Origin: Pelecanus crispus
Lineage: Eukaryota; Chordata; Aves; Pelecaniformes; Pelecanidae
DNA: 64,000 nucleotides
Direction: 5' to 3'
NCBI RefSeq assembly: GCF_030463565.1
Contig: NC_134645.1
Span: 2,239,501 to 2,303,500, forward strand
Within the stretch, counting starts at the first letter, position 1. The number at the start of each line of letters is the position of its first letter. The notes under the pieces were generated by a model. It was not told where the DNA came from. It was given only the letters and a program-made list of their open reading frames with translations, and ran no database searches. Positions 54,201 to 64,000 of the stretch are shown here, in pieces. The position numbers and the translations under genes were made by a program.

Positions 54201-57059
54201 AGCCCAAACAGCATTAACGAGTCTGTTGACATCTCTACCTATTTTAATAGAAAAATATACAGGAGGAGATTATGATTTCTATTACCATGCCGCACAAGAG
54301 CCCCAGTCATAAACAAGACTTCATTTGCAGGGTACTATATATAAAATAAAAGACAATCAGTGCTCCAAAGAATTTACTGCCTAAGATGAGAAACGCCACA
54401 TATAAATTTCCTACGGGGAAGGAACGAGATAATACCATTGGCCAACATGAGAAGTACTAATCATACAGTACTAATCATACAGTCATCAAGATTTTTGTAG
54501 GCATTGCTGTAATTCATATCAGAACTTTCCAAAAAAGACTACAAAAACAAACAGGTTGATCCAAACAATATCATTCATCGCAATTAAGAAGAAAAATCTC
54601 GCTGTCGATAGAAACTTTGACTGCAATGCAACTTTTAAAGATTAAAATGCTTTTTTTTCATATGGACTGTCAGACATAACATAAAGCTTTTTTGCACAAA
54701 ACAGCTAACAGAGAACAGCGATAAAATGTATGTGAGGGAGAACCTATATCCTTCGTAAGATGCTATAAAAATAAACATTAGTTGGGCCAATCAGTGTTAA
54801 TTCATTGGAAATCAGAACTGCAAAGACAGAATGCATGTTCTGTTACTGATGAAATAAAAAGTAATAGCTATTAAAACAAATGATAATGAAGAGGTAATGT
54901 TTAGAACTAAGAAACATTTCTTTTTCCTCAGTGTTAAGTTTAAAGAAATTTCAGTAACAAGTTCTCACACTTAACAGCTTTGATAATGATACCAATACTG
55001 CAAATGCATCTGTAGAAACACTGATGGGAAGTCTGTGGGGTTGGGTGTGGTTTGTTTTTTTTTTTAATATTTTCTCTACTCCTAAAAGAGGATGATCATA
55101 GACACCATCTTCCCCTACTTGGTCAGCCAGTTACCAAAAACCTTTGTATGGCGAGAGCCCTAAGACACATATCACGATCTCCTGAGAGCCAAGGGGAGAA
55201 GATGCCTCGAGTGCTGACAATGGCTCCAAGAGGTCCCACCGCTCCCGAAGGATGCACCTGTGTACCAGAACAGCTTGGCCACTGGCCCAACGCACACCTC
55301 AGCTTGCAGCTGGTGAGATCAGGCGCTTTGTACCAAGTTTAGCAGGTAAAGGCACCTAAATGACTCCTTAAAAATGCTGTTCTAGTATACAGGAGGATAT
55401 TAACACCATCCAACACCAGGCACCTCAATCTGCTCACCCCCTTCAAAAGCGAAGAGAGGGCACGAAGCTACTCCAAATGGGAAATTTAGAAAGAAGCTTA
55501 ACTGAAGTGCTTTGAAGCAGCCTCTGGCACCCTCCCTCCATTGTCTATGCAACAAGGGCAAACATCTTCTCTGAAACATGTACCAATATTCTCCCTCCTC
55601 TTTCCTCCGCCCTTTTTACAGCCCCTGGGAAATCTCCCTCCTCCCACTCCTTACGGTTTCCTTCTGTGCTTTTCTGCTGCTGATCTTGTTGCCTCAGCAA
55701 CTGCAGCTGAGGAGAGGAGCAGGGAGAGGGTTCTGGCCCAGTTGTGTGCTATCTGCAACAGCACTGCGTCCTGACCCTGCGACGCGCAGCAGCGACGGTA
55801 GCAGCCTCAGGAAATTAACAGCTTAGGTGCCTCGAGTTGGGTGTAACCTCCTTAACTAGGTGCTGGGGATTTTGCAGCCACCTTATATTTTTGTTCAAGT
55901 ACGAATAAAATAACCTAACACTCAGGACTGTCAAATGAGTAGTCTTTTAGCTTATCTACACACCCAGATTATATTCACAAAGCAGCCACATTTGTTACCC
56001 TTTAATTCTGGTCCTAACAGAACTCAGAAGTACAAATTAACTGGTAATTAATCTCCAGAATCAGAAAAATCTGCTCTAGAAATTTCATATTATTATGATG
56101 TGTCTCTCTCTCCCTTTGCTCTTTTCATTGTGTATTTTCGAATTCAGAGAAGTAACAGAACAAAAGCATCTATCAATGACCTTTCCAGATCCACTTCAGT
56201 ATTTGTACTTTACTTTCTTTTCATCTTTGCTGTCTGTCTCTTGGTATTTGAACAATATCTGGGAAAATGAGAATGTAGTCGCGGTGCTATCGCTGTACAA
56301 GAAATAATAACCTCTGCAAGATATCCAGCAGAGATTTCTTTTCTAATATTGTTTTATTGAAAAAAATCCTTTTATTTTTTAAAAAATAGCATTCTGCTTT
56401 TAAGGTTTTGTGTTCCTACAGTATATGAAACACTACAAATAGCCTCCCCCCCCATGATGCTTTATGATCAAAATGATTGTAATTGACTCCTTGCTGCTCT
56501 GCTGATTGCAGGAGGGAGGGCTGTGCAGATTTTCCTGCATTTGAGCAAAGTATCACTTTGAACATAAAGCACGAATTGTCTGCGTTGATACTTCTTAACA
56601 GATGTTAGGACCAGTCTTGTTGAAAAAAAAAACCCAAACCATCAGGGACTGCAGACCTAAATGAGTGTAGCCACTATGGCATTTCACTCTCTTCTTTATT
56701 ATTATTTAGGTTTTACTTCTGAAGCAGAAATGCAGTTACTTAGAGGTTCCAGTTACATCAGGGATTAATGGTGAGTTACTGGAAAGTGATTTGACCTTTT
56801 AAATTTCATATCAATGTGAGCTTCATTCAAAACTAATTTACCCCAGCTTATCAAATCTGCCTTCAGCAGCTGCATGCTTGCTAATTCTGTCCCCTGCACT
56901 GTATTTATAGCACTTTTTAATTCAGTTTTTGGACTACATTTTTTTTTTTGAGCATGAAATAGCGAACAACTGGAGTTTAAGCTTGACAGAACCCAACCAC
57001 AAAAGCTCAGAAAAGAATACTACATTTTAACGCCAAGTTCACAGGTTCAATCCCTGCTT
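51269..57059. other. Intergenic DNA, no gene recognised
   Basis: Sequence between two plus-oriented CR1 tails. A 132-codon opening at 51381-51779 shows no recognisable domain and no splice-site support. A short 14-bp tandem duplication lies at 54453-54484. Confidence 0.5.
54453..54484. repeat. 14-bp perfect tandem duplication
   Basis: AGTACTAATCATAC occurs twice head to tail (54453-54466 and 54467-54480), followed by a further partial AGT. This is a perfect short duplication, so probably recent. Confidence 0.9.
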
Positions 57060-57129
57060 ACTGCAGGGGGGTTGGGCTCGATGATCTCTCAAGGTCCCTT
57101 CCAACCCAAAGCATTCTATGATTCTATGA
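57060..57129 (+). mobile_element. CR1 LINE 3'-terminal fragment, plus orientation
   Basis: GGGGGGTTGGGCTCGATGAT, AAGGTCCCTTCCAACCCAAA and two copies of ATTCTATG mark the extreme 3' end of a CR1 element. It lies about 120 bp beyond the putative poly(A) site of the CLHC1-like gene, in antisense orientation to it. Confidence 0.92.
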
Positions 57130-57251
57130 TTTTTTGCTCTGTTATCATCAGAGATAACCTACTTTCAGCTATCCAGCAGAATAGTCAGAGTGAATATTGC
57201 TGGAACAAAACACAGTCCAGAATTTATGGTTTACTAAATTCAGTGAGAAGC

Positions 57252-57257
57252 TTTAAT
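57252..57257 (-). terminator. Putative poly(A) signal (ATTAAA) of the CLHC1-like gene
   Basis: ATTAAA on the minus strand, about 60 nt past the stop codon of the terminal exon, is the first recognisable poly(A) hexamer. It would give a very short 3' UTR ending near 57230. No AATAAA is seen on this strand between the stop and 57100. Confidence 0.4.
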
Positions 57258-57317
57258 TAATGAAGTCTGGAGTGCTGTGACTAGATAGCAGATTACATCA
57301 ATTCATTTGGAATAAAA

Positions 57318-57602
57318 CTATAAGGATGTCTCAGTGTATCTGGAAGTTTCAAAACCATTGGTCAAAACGACATGAATACATCTAGGATGTAAGTAATTGT
57401 GCTTGGGAGAGCTTAGATAATTGGTCAGGTACATCCAGCGCTGCCTCTTCAATAGCTCGCTCTGACTAATGGCTTCAGCAATGATGCACATCAGGTGACT
57501 GTATATACAGCTTTCAAAAACAGAAGGGAGGCTGAGAGAGTCATAAAATTTAGTGAAGGCAAAGGCATAAGGCCAAACATCCTTGCTGTGACTCATGGAT
57601 TT
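57318..57602 (-). CDS. CLHC1: CLHC1-like gene, terminal coding exon
   Basis: The exon follows an excellent acceptor (TTCTGTAATCCCAG before AAATCC) in phase 0. It encodes 94 residues to a TAG stop at 57318-57320. The translation contains KDVWPYAFAFTKFYD, LPSVFESCIYSHL and a helical stretch ending in RQRWMYLTNYLSSP, which reads like folded protein and not chance coding. Its phase fits the 52-nt exon upstream. The function of the family is poorly known; human CLHC1 is named for a clathrin heavy-chain linker domain. The symbol rests on RTN4 synteny, not on a remembered alignment. Confidence 0.65.
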   Translation of the reverse strand, partial: KSMSHSKDVWPYAFAFTKFYDSLSLPSVFESCIYSHLMCIIAEAISQSELLKRQRWMYLTNYLSSPKHNYLHPRCIHVVLTNGFETSRYTETSL

Positions 57603-57698
57603 CTGGGATTACAGAAGGATGGAAATAGAACACATTTACTGTACTAGGTCACCATGCTAATATCATTAATCTTTCACCAGTGAAAGACTGCTCCCTAC

Positions 57699-57750
57699 CA
57701 TTCTGTGATTTAAAGTATGAGGATAATTGGCCCATGGGGATACAAGAAAG
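57699..57750 (-). CDS. CLHC1: CLHC1-like gene, 52-nt coding exon
   Basis: This small exon is bounded by a strong acceptor (T-rich tract then TTCTAG) and the donor AATG|GTAGGG. It takes one base to complete the split codon from the previous exon, encodes FLVSPWANYPHTLNHRM and ends in phase 0, exactly what the terminal exon requires. Of the other two frames, one hits a stop and the other leaves the downstream exon out of frame. Confidence 0.6.
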
Positions 57751-58225
57751 CTAGAATAAAAAAAAGTGAAATAGTGGGAAGAGCCTGAAGAAACAACATA
57801 AAACAAATTCAAAATGGAATATCTTAATCTTCCTTAAAAGGTCCTAACGAATATCACTGATAGACTCTGATCAATATAAACCCTTACCAATATCTTTATC
57901 ATTTATCTGTTTATCAATACAAACTCTTTTATACTGATAATCCTCTACCTGTGATTTGCATTTGGTGAAAGCTGTATCACAAAATTTTTCTTTTGATAAC
58001 TTCAGAAAACCTCTCACATTACATAAAAGTTTTGTGATTAAAGCATGCAAAAAGCTAAGTTACGGCCATCTCCTCCTCTCCATAAAACTCGCCGGAGTAA
58101 CATTAAAAAAAAAAAAAATCTCACAAAGGCAAGAATGCAATAAAAATAGTATTTCTTTAAGCTCTGATGAAATTTCTTAGCAGAGGGTGGAACAAAACCA
58201 TTGTATATGTGGTAAGGGCACTCAC

Positions 58226-58258
58226 CTGGGAAGCGGATCTTGGATGGGCTTTGTACTT
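58226..58258 (-). CDS. CLHC1: CLHC1-like gene, micro-exon (33 or 30 nt)
   Basis: A consensus donor (CCCAG|GTGAGTG) closes a very short exon. The acceptor is a tandem GAAGAAG, so the exon can begin at 58258 (33 nt) or 58255 (30 nt). Both keep frame, differing by one residue (R-S or S before TKPIQDPLP). It enters and leaves in phase 2, matching both neighbours. The upstream intron end carries a 30-bp tandem duplication. Confidence 0.55.
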
Positions 58259-58270
58259 CTTCCAGTGAAT

Positions 58271-58329
58271 AATGAATTAATTTAAAGACAGAAGATAAAT
58301 GATGAATTAATTTTAAGACAGAAGAATTC
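58271..58329. repeat. Imperfect 30-bp tandem duplication at an intron 3' end
   Basis: ATGAATTAATTTAAAGACAG at 58272 recurs as ATGAATTAATTTTAAGACAG at 58302. On the minus strand the duplicated unit includes pyrimidine-rich TTCTGTCTT, so it doubles the tract and possible branch-point region just upstream of the micro-exon acceptor. Confidence 0.85.
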
Positions 58330-58402
58330 CATGAAGCAGGAAGCACAGCTTAGGATTTCCTCCTTCAGATAAGTGTCCTGGGCACTAGGCTACATAACTA
58401 AC

Positions 58403-58478
58403 CTCACAACATTTCCTCTCATTCCAGGATCTTTAATCTCCCATCCAGCACCTATCTTGTAAGAGCCTAATTTCTTCA
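58403..58478 (-). CDS. CLHC1: CLHC1-like gene, 76-nt coding exon
   Basis: Acceptor CCTTGATTTAG and donor GTGAG|GTTAGT frame 76 nt. In the phase dictated by the upstream exon it reads VKKLGSYKIGAG followed by WEIKDPGMRGNVV without a stop, and leaves in phase 2 as the micro-exon needs. The Gly- and Lys-containing translation is protein-like. Without this exon the phases on either side would not match. Confidence 0.6.
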
Positions 58479-58822
58479 CTAAATCAAGGTATAAATCTGT
58501 GGCTGACCTTTCTGAAGTTTGCATTTGAAGGAGGCGAGTGCAGCACACCAGTCAAGTAGAGACAGGAATTAAGTCAGCTAGTCAGAGCTTGGCAATAATA
58601 AATTGCATAGGACCATGATGCCATGTACCTGTAAATTTTGTTCATTCTTGAAGTATTTTTAAAACTCATAACCACTTTATTATATTTTGACCAGACTCTT
58701 TTATCCAAGTCAAAGTCTGTCAAACACTGGGAAAACCATAAATTCTGAGTTTGATTAATAAATAAGAGAAAAAAGAAATGTGAGTACTGCCAGTATCAAA
58801 AATGTTTCAGCATCTTTCTTAC

Positions 58823-59019
58823 CAGCAAGGTGACAAGACAGCTCTCCTACTTCTCCGTCTGTGAAACTGGGTAATTCCTCTTCAAAATAATGTCTGAGAT
58901 TGGGGACATAAAGTTTTGTAAGGAACAGATTTTTAAACTTGCTTAGGCATTTACAGATGTCTCTAGCTTTTTGAAATGCCATTTCTTCTTTATATGTAAC
59001 TTTGGGTGTTTGTGTATTA
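58823..59019 (-). CDS. CLHC1: CLHC1-like gene, 197-nt coding exon
   Basis: The donor is near-perfect (CTTGCTG|GTAAGA). The acceptor TATTTTAG is weak in pyrimidines but is the only one compatible with the frame, since a TAG stop lies just upstream. It encodes 65 full residues including KARDICKCLSKFKNLFL, YVPNLRHYFEEELPSF and DGEVGELSCHLA, a mix of helical and acidic segments typical of a soluble intracellular protein. It enters with one base, completing a Cys codon with the previous exon, and leaves in phase 1. Confidence 0.7.
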
Positions 59020-62000
59020 CTAAAATACTACTTGGTTTTTATGGATGCTTTGGGTAAAAGTATATTGTCACCTTGCTAAATAGATTTTTTTTTAAGACAG
59101 TTTTTATTTTTTTCAAGATGAAGCGACTGAAAATTCTCGAGGTTGCCCAATAAAACACACAGGTCTAAATCGCTTTAAATCCCAACAGATGATTAGCAAC
59201 TGATTCTTGGATTGGGATACATGAAGTTCTTCTGAAGGAAAATACGGCATATAAGGCAACACCAGTACAGTCCTCCCCAGTAACAGCTGTGTTTGCTCCA
59301 GAGAGTATCCATTTGACACTGCACTTGCATTGTTTTTCTTATGTAGCATGATTTCTAAAACTTCCAGAGAACACTTAATACAAAGCAGCTAGTAAGTAAA
59401 CAGGCCAACTAAAGAAGGACGTACCTCAGGCCTGCCATTTGATCATGTATCCTTGCTAGAAATCACTTCTGCGCAGTAAAAATGGCTATAAAGAAAAAGA
59501 ATAACACTTTGTGTGTTAGCCCATCACCGCCTTGCTCAATTTAACAAGCACTTTCATTTTTCAGCTGCTGCAAATATTAAACAAGAACCATGAAATCACT
59601 CTGGAGAGTATCGCAGTTACATCTGCACTGCTTTCTTGTATGATGTCAGCTTTTGTGCAGTAAGAATGTCAGTGATCTTTTCATTCTTTGTTTTCATCCT
59701 TCTGGTCAAAAGATGTATGTTACACTGTAAATCGAGTTACAATATATACAGTGTGTCTGAGGTCAAACACCCATCTTATCTTACAATCAATGTGTGACAA
59801 CTAATCAGATAATGATCTTTCATCACTCGTTACATATATAAGAAATGGCACCATTAAAATTAATATACATCCACCAGCATTAAAATGAAGTGAGAAAATT
59901 GAACCTGAAGTTTCAGTAGGCATTGCAATGTACAATAATAAATCAATTTTCACCTAGCATGGACTGTCCATTTTTTCCATGAAGGTGTATTACTACTTCT
60001 GAGAGTTTATACCTGCTTTCTTTTCCCAGCATACAAAATATATTTGGCCATTCTTTCTGATCCTTTGCTTATGCCTGGTATTTAATTGTACTTCAAGTTT
60101 GAACTTCACAATGCAAGTCGGTCACAAGTAAAATTCTAGAACTTCGTAACTAAATTAAATTATATAAGTGGGAAGAGAAATAGCTATTGACCTCTTCATT
60201 CATCATGTGTGACGATACCAGACGCTGGAAAAAGCTCTCCTATGGAACTCGACTGCTCTGCATTTCATAATCAAAAAGTGCCAAAGTCTGCGGTCACTCG
60301 GGTGGTGTCAAGCTGAGTTAAGGAAAAGATCAGGCGTCAGTAACGAATGCTCTAGTTCTGCTACAGAAAAAAACAGTCTGGACAACTAAAACAATCTCAA
60401 TCTGGAAAATAAACGTTTCATGCTCCCTGCGTTTCTTATAGAGCCAAGCAATCTCCAAAGTATACTAGCCTGTATTTGCAAATGGTGTGCAAGACACTTT
60501 TTTTTCCCAATCACAAGCACTTGCTCGGGGCTCTATCCTGTAGATATGCTGCGTTCAGAAATCCCACAGAAGCCACCAGCATTCACTTTTTCACCTGACT
60601 GCTCTTGGAGTATCTGCATCAGCATATACGTTCATAACGGCAGGATTATGTTCACTTCAATAACATGAATAGCAAAAAGCACTAAAAGGGAAAACTACAT
60701 TCTTCAGTTGTAGTTCACTCTCAGTAATTCTGGGAAAATGAACATTAGCCAAAATTCAACTGCGATGATATATGAAGTAGACATCACCCAAGTCATTTAT
60801 TCCTCAATATGTTCTTTAAGCTGAGGCTTTAATAAATGTTTTAAATCCCTGTTCTCACAATCTTTTGACAGTATCACCTCTTTCTCCCCCCTCTCCTGCA
60901 AATAGGATTATATATCTCCTACAAAACTGCCCTTAGATGTCTCCTACAAAACTGCCCTTTGACTTCTAAAAATGCTAGAAATTCCTTCTCAGCATAGCAG
61001 ATGGAGTACAGAAAATGCTACATCAGGTTAAAAAAATCTGACTTAGGAAAAGATGTGATCAGCTAAGACAACTACAAAAGCATCCTGGCAAGGCCCTACT
61101 TTGCAGGGTCACAGAACTTACCTTTTTCTACAGCACTGAACACACTTCAAGCGGGACTAAACTGTCCAGTCTTTGAGAGGTTTGAACCACTCTTGAGGTA
61201 GAAGGTCTAATGCTCATTACAAAGAGTGTATCCCTAATAACACTTGCATAAATTGCAAGCTCTTCAGAGCAGTAATAATTCACAAGCATTTGGAAAGACA
61301 CTACTAAGTGGCAGTCATTACTAGGAAAAAATATTTAACACTAATTCAAAAAATAGCTCTACATTTATATATTTAACTAAGGATTATATTCACAGGACAT
61401 ATTATTCTACATGTTGAAAACTGAACTTGCATACCGTTCCGCGTTCCTGATCCACACGATACTTACAGCATCTGTAGACTTGTAATTCTTTGCTTTTAAA
61501 GAAAGTTCTCTTGTGAATCCTAACTCTGCAGATTTATCCGTACAATAAATATGGCCCAGCAGCTTTTAAAAAGTGCCAGAATGTATTAAAACTGAAACAA
61601 AACAGCAGTAGTTATATCTAGCTTAATTACAGAGATGTCTGTTATTTGGGAACATGTAGCATAGTGACAACAGTAAATGACATTCAGTACTCTTCCTGTT
61701 TATACTGCTTGTAGGCTGAGAGCTACAAAGAGGCTCTGCCAACATGCACGCAGTGAGTCTGCTGGCGTAGGACTGCAGTTGGACATCTTCCTTCCCCAAG
61801 ACTGAATTACCCATCTCCTAATAATCAGTCTAAGCTAAGTTCCCATCCTGGCTCTTACAGTGTAACATGGTCCTCAGATCACACAATTCCCACAGCAATC
61901 CAAGGAGCAGCCGGATGTAACTGAAGCCTGAATTTGTTCTCAGTAGACATTTGTTGTATTTTGGCAGGATTTGTTAGATTTATCTGGATACTGTGACTTG

Positions 62001-62504
62001 TACTACGACTCTAGTGATGCCAGCCTTCTGGCCTATCGAAAAAACCCAAAAGACCAAGGCACCAGGGTACGTCTACGCTGCACAACACCCTTTGTCCAGC
62101 TCCCTCAGAACGATGATCCACTCGGAGCAGTTCCCCTTACCCACACCGATTCCAAACCCTGTGCAGTATCTCCCTCCAGCACTACGCTGAAGGACAGACA
62201 TGATGTACTGAAGCTGAGAACAGGCTGAGAAGTATATGCATACCACTACCCTACCATCCATTCCGGGGTACAACATGCCAACTTTATTCTACACTGAGAA
62301 TACATTTCCAGCTAAACAAAATACGAACATGCACCCATACTCAGACATACTAAAAGGGACAAATAACTGGGATTTGATAGTAAAATAATTCTCAGCACTG
62401 TTTCCGCATGCTCAGTGTTTACTATGGTTCATACAAAGAGCTAGGCGGCTTCTTTGCTTGGCTGCTGTAAGAGCTCCCTCTGTTGTTATACACAGGAAAA
62501 CTAC
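59020..62504 (-). other. CLHC1-like intron (3.5 kb)
   Basis: The exons on either side are already in phase, so no further exon is required, though a skipped or phase-neutral exon cannot be excluded. Openings of 65-85 codons near 61971-62276 on both strands do not have convincing splice sites. It contains the 25-bp tandem duplication at 60915. Confidence 0.55.
60915..60960. repeat. 25-bp tandem duplication in a CLHC1-like intron
   Basis: TCTCCTACAAAACTGCCCTT occurs at 60915 and again at 60940, with a 25-bp period and two copies that are nearly identical. It lies in the 3.5-kb intron between the 199-nt and 197-nt exons. Confidence 0.9.
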
Positions 62505-62703
62505 CAGAAAACATGTGCCATTATCCTTGCATCTTCTTCATCTTCAAGTGGCGAATTTTCAAACGCTCCATCCTGTGAGCTGAGAATCGACACGATTTTC
62601 TTAGAGAACTTCTCATGCTTATTTCCTGCACAAGCAACTGCTCTCTTATTCCAGTCTTTCAAAGTACAGACGGTATCATTTAGAATAACCTGTTCCAATG
62701 CAT
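62505..62703 (-). CDS. CLHC1: CLHC1-like gene, 199-nt coding exon
   Basis: A strong acceptor (T7 then CTTAG) opens an exon of 65 full residues. It includes ALEQVILNDTVCTLKDWNKR, KHEKFSKKIVSILSSQDG and the acidic PLEDEEDARIMAHVF. The donor CTG|GTAGTT is weaker than consensus. If it is not used, the frame reads Trp and stops at once (TGG TAG), so this could instead be an alternative 3' end. It enters with two bases after the upstream exon's A and leaves in phase 2, matching its neighbours. Confidence 0.68.
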
Positions 62704-63684
62704 CTAAGAAAAAAACAACCACCATTTACAGACCCTGCATTTGCCCTAATAAGCTTTGTACTACTCACGTTAAGCATGCTGCACAAATCAGTCACTGTTT
62801 TTATAGATGGATTATAAATCCTAAGACTGAGTTAAAAAAAAAAAAGCTGATCAAATTAAAGACCTGTAACAAAACCAGCATTTATTCTAACTGAAAAAGC
62901 TTAAAGGCCAAAATCCCCGATCGCGCTCAAAATCACTTCTGAAACCCCGAAAAGCAATAGAATGACAGGGGAGTTGCAGGCACTGAAGTTAAGGGCAGTT
63001 TACTGGAGCAAGACACAATAAGCCCAGCAGATGCAAATAACCATCCCTGAATGCAGAAAACCTAATTATCAGAAATATTATCTTTAAATTTAAGCTCTTT
63101 TCCTGGCTAAGTCCAGGCAGATAAGTATTAGTTTGTCTGCAGAATAGTTCCGGGACCTGGCACTTGCTGCCCATGTGGTTTGTTGCAGCTGTCTGCCCTT
63201 CATGCTGCCTGAAGAGCTTCTGCCGCTGTGTCTGGCAGCGTAAAAAAATTTTCCCTCTGAAAACTTACAAACTTTACAACAAAGTAGGACTTTGTTTATT
63301 TTTTTGTGGTCTGAAGCAGTAAAGCGCTGAAGTTGCAGGTTGCCCAAGAGCCTACAGAGGCTCTGCCAGAAGCAAGCAAAGTGCCTGCAGAGTTATTTCA
63401 GCGGCAGGGTTGCCCCCAGGGGTGCTCGGTGCAACACCACAGACTGAACCTGTGTGTGAGCGCACGCAGGATGGGCCCGCAAATCTGACACAGCCACCCT
63501 CATCCCTGTGGGAGCTCCGCAGGGTGCGAGGATGCACAGTTCAGCTCCCTGTGAAGGAAAAGCTTTTATTCAGATCACATTATAAACTAGGAGCACTGAA
63601 TCCAAAGTAATTTATAGGCTGAAATGGGCGTGGAATTAAAATGTCAAGTTTGAAAGTTTGTTATTGAAATTTTGCTGCGCTTAC
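62704..63684 (-). other. CLHC1-like intron (981 bp)
   Basis: Lies between a GTAAGC donor and a T-rich CTTAG acceptor. Several short open frames overlap it on both strands without splice support. No repeat family was recognised. Confidence 0.6.
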
Positions 63685-63801
63685 TTTTCTTGCTCATTTC
63701 CTCCAATAGCTCAAACCCATGTTTTCTGTGATCGGCTGAGATAAAAGACAGGATTGTAGCCCCCACAGATGAAAACGGTGGTTTTCTGAATGCACTGTTG
63801 A
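63685..63801 (-). CDS. CLHC1: CLHC1-like gene, 117-nt coding exon (most 5' exon seen)
   Basis: Acceptor TTTGCTGTCTCAG and donor AGAAAA|GTAAGC enclose 117 nt. With two leading bases finishing a codon, the frame reads NSAFRKPPFSSVGATILSF, then ISADHRKHGFELLEEMSKK, and leaves in phase 1. The opposite frames are less protein-like. Earlier exons must lie to the right of the window. Expression and cellular location cannot be read here. Confidence 0.68.
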
Positions 63802-64000
63802 CTGAGACAGCAAATTAATGCAGTGCTAGGACAGTTTTCCAACAGAAAGAGGTAATCATCTGGAAAAATCAAATACCAAGATTATAAGGTGTTTGCATAT
63901 GGTTACCTCTCCCTTTCCTCACCATAAAAACCCACAATGATCTTGACTGATTTCCTTGCACACTGTGGAAAAGCTAGTGGTGGCATTAAAATCTAACCTT

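Noticed and set aside
57040..57059. GGTTCAATCC, tRNA T-loop-like motif
   Set aside because: It sits beside a CR1 tail with no acceptor stem or cloverleaf around it.
59113..59349. 78-codon minus-strand frame next to the 197-nt CLHC1-like exon
   Set aside because: All three frames are partly open, acceptors are weak, and the neighbouring exons are already in phase without it.
61971..62276. Overlapping 65-85-codon frames on both strands within a CLHC1-like intron
   Set aside because: No clear acceptor/donor pair keeps phase with the flanking exons.

Overview
The window is vertebrate nuclear DNA, most likely from a bird. Three copies of the 3' end of a CR1 LINE are visible, two of them with the avian/reptilian ATTCTATG tail. 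The background is AT-rich and gene-poor, with a single GC-rich CpG island. There are no bacterial-type operons, and nearly all the long open frames are chance openings in non-coding DNA.

Two protein-coding genes can be supported, both transcribed leftward (minus strand). (1) 10535-10997 is the first coding exon of RTN4 (reticulon-4/Nogo). It is recognised from the N-terminus MDELDQSPLVSSS, the FNYQFV segment, the long acidic run and a Pro/Ala/Ser-rich tail ending at a consensus GTGAGT donor. Its promoter lies in a CpG island of roughly 2.4 kb, and everything to its left (1-10534) is RTN4 intron 1. The remaining exons, including the large Nogo exon and the reticulon membrane domain, lie beyond the left edge. 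(2) 57318-63801 holds the last seven coding exons of a second gene. I assembled it from acceptors, donors and reading phase: all six junctions keep one frame and give 318 residues before a stop. In human the neighbour upstream of RTN4, on the same strand, is CLHC1, so I assign CLHC1 by synteny and not by remembered protein sequence. Its 5' exons lie beyond the right edge.

Between the two genes (about 11.9-57.2 kb) there is some 45 kb in which I found no supportable exon. It holds CR1 fragments, short local tandem duplications, homopolymer tracts and a dispersed 48-bp pair. It is presumably intergenic DNA with possible cis-regulatory content that cannot be read by eye.

I found no previously undescribed biological system. 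The most useful results are the exon-by-exon model of the CLHC1-like gene (with a 30/33-nt micro-exon, a tandem AAGAAG acceptor and a duplicated intron end), the compact RTN4 exon 1 whose frame stays open far upstream of the usual start, and several lineage-specific duplications.
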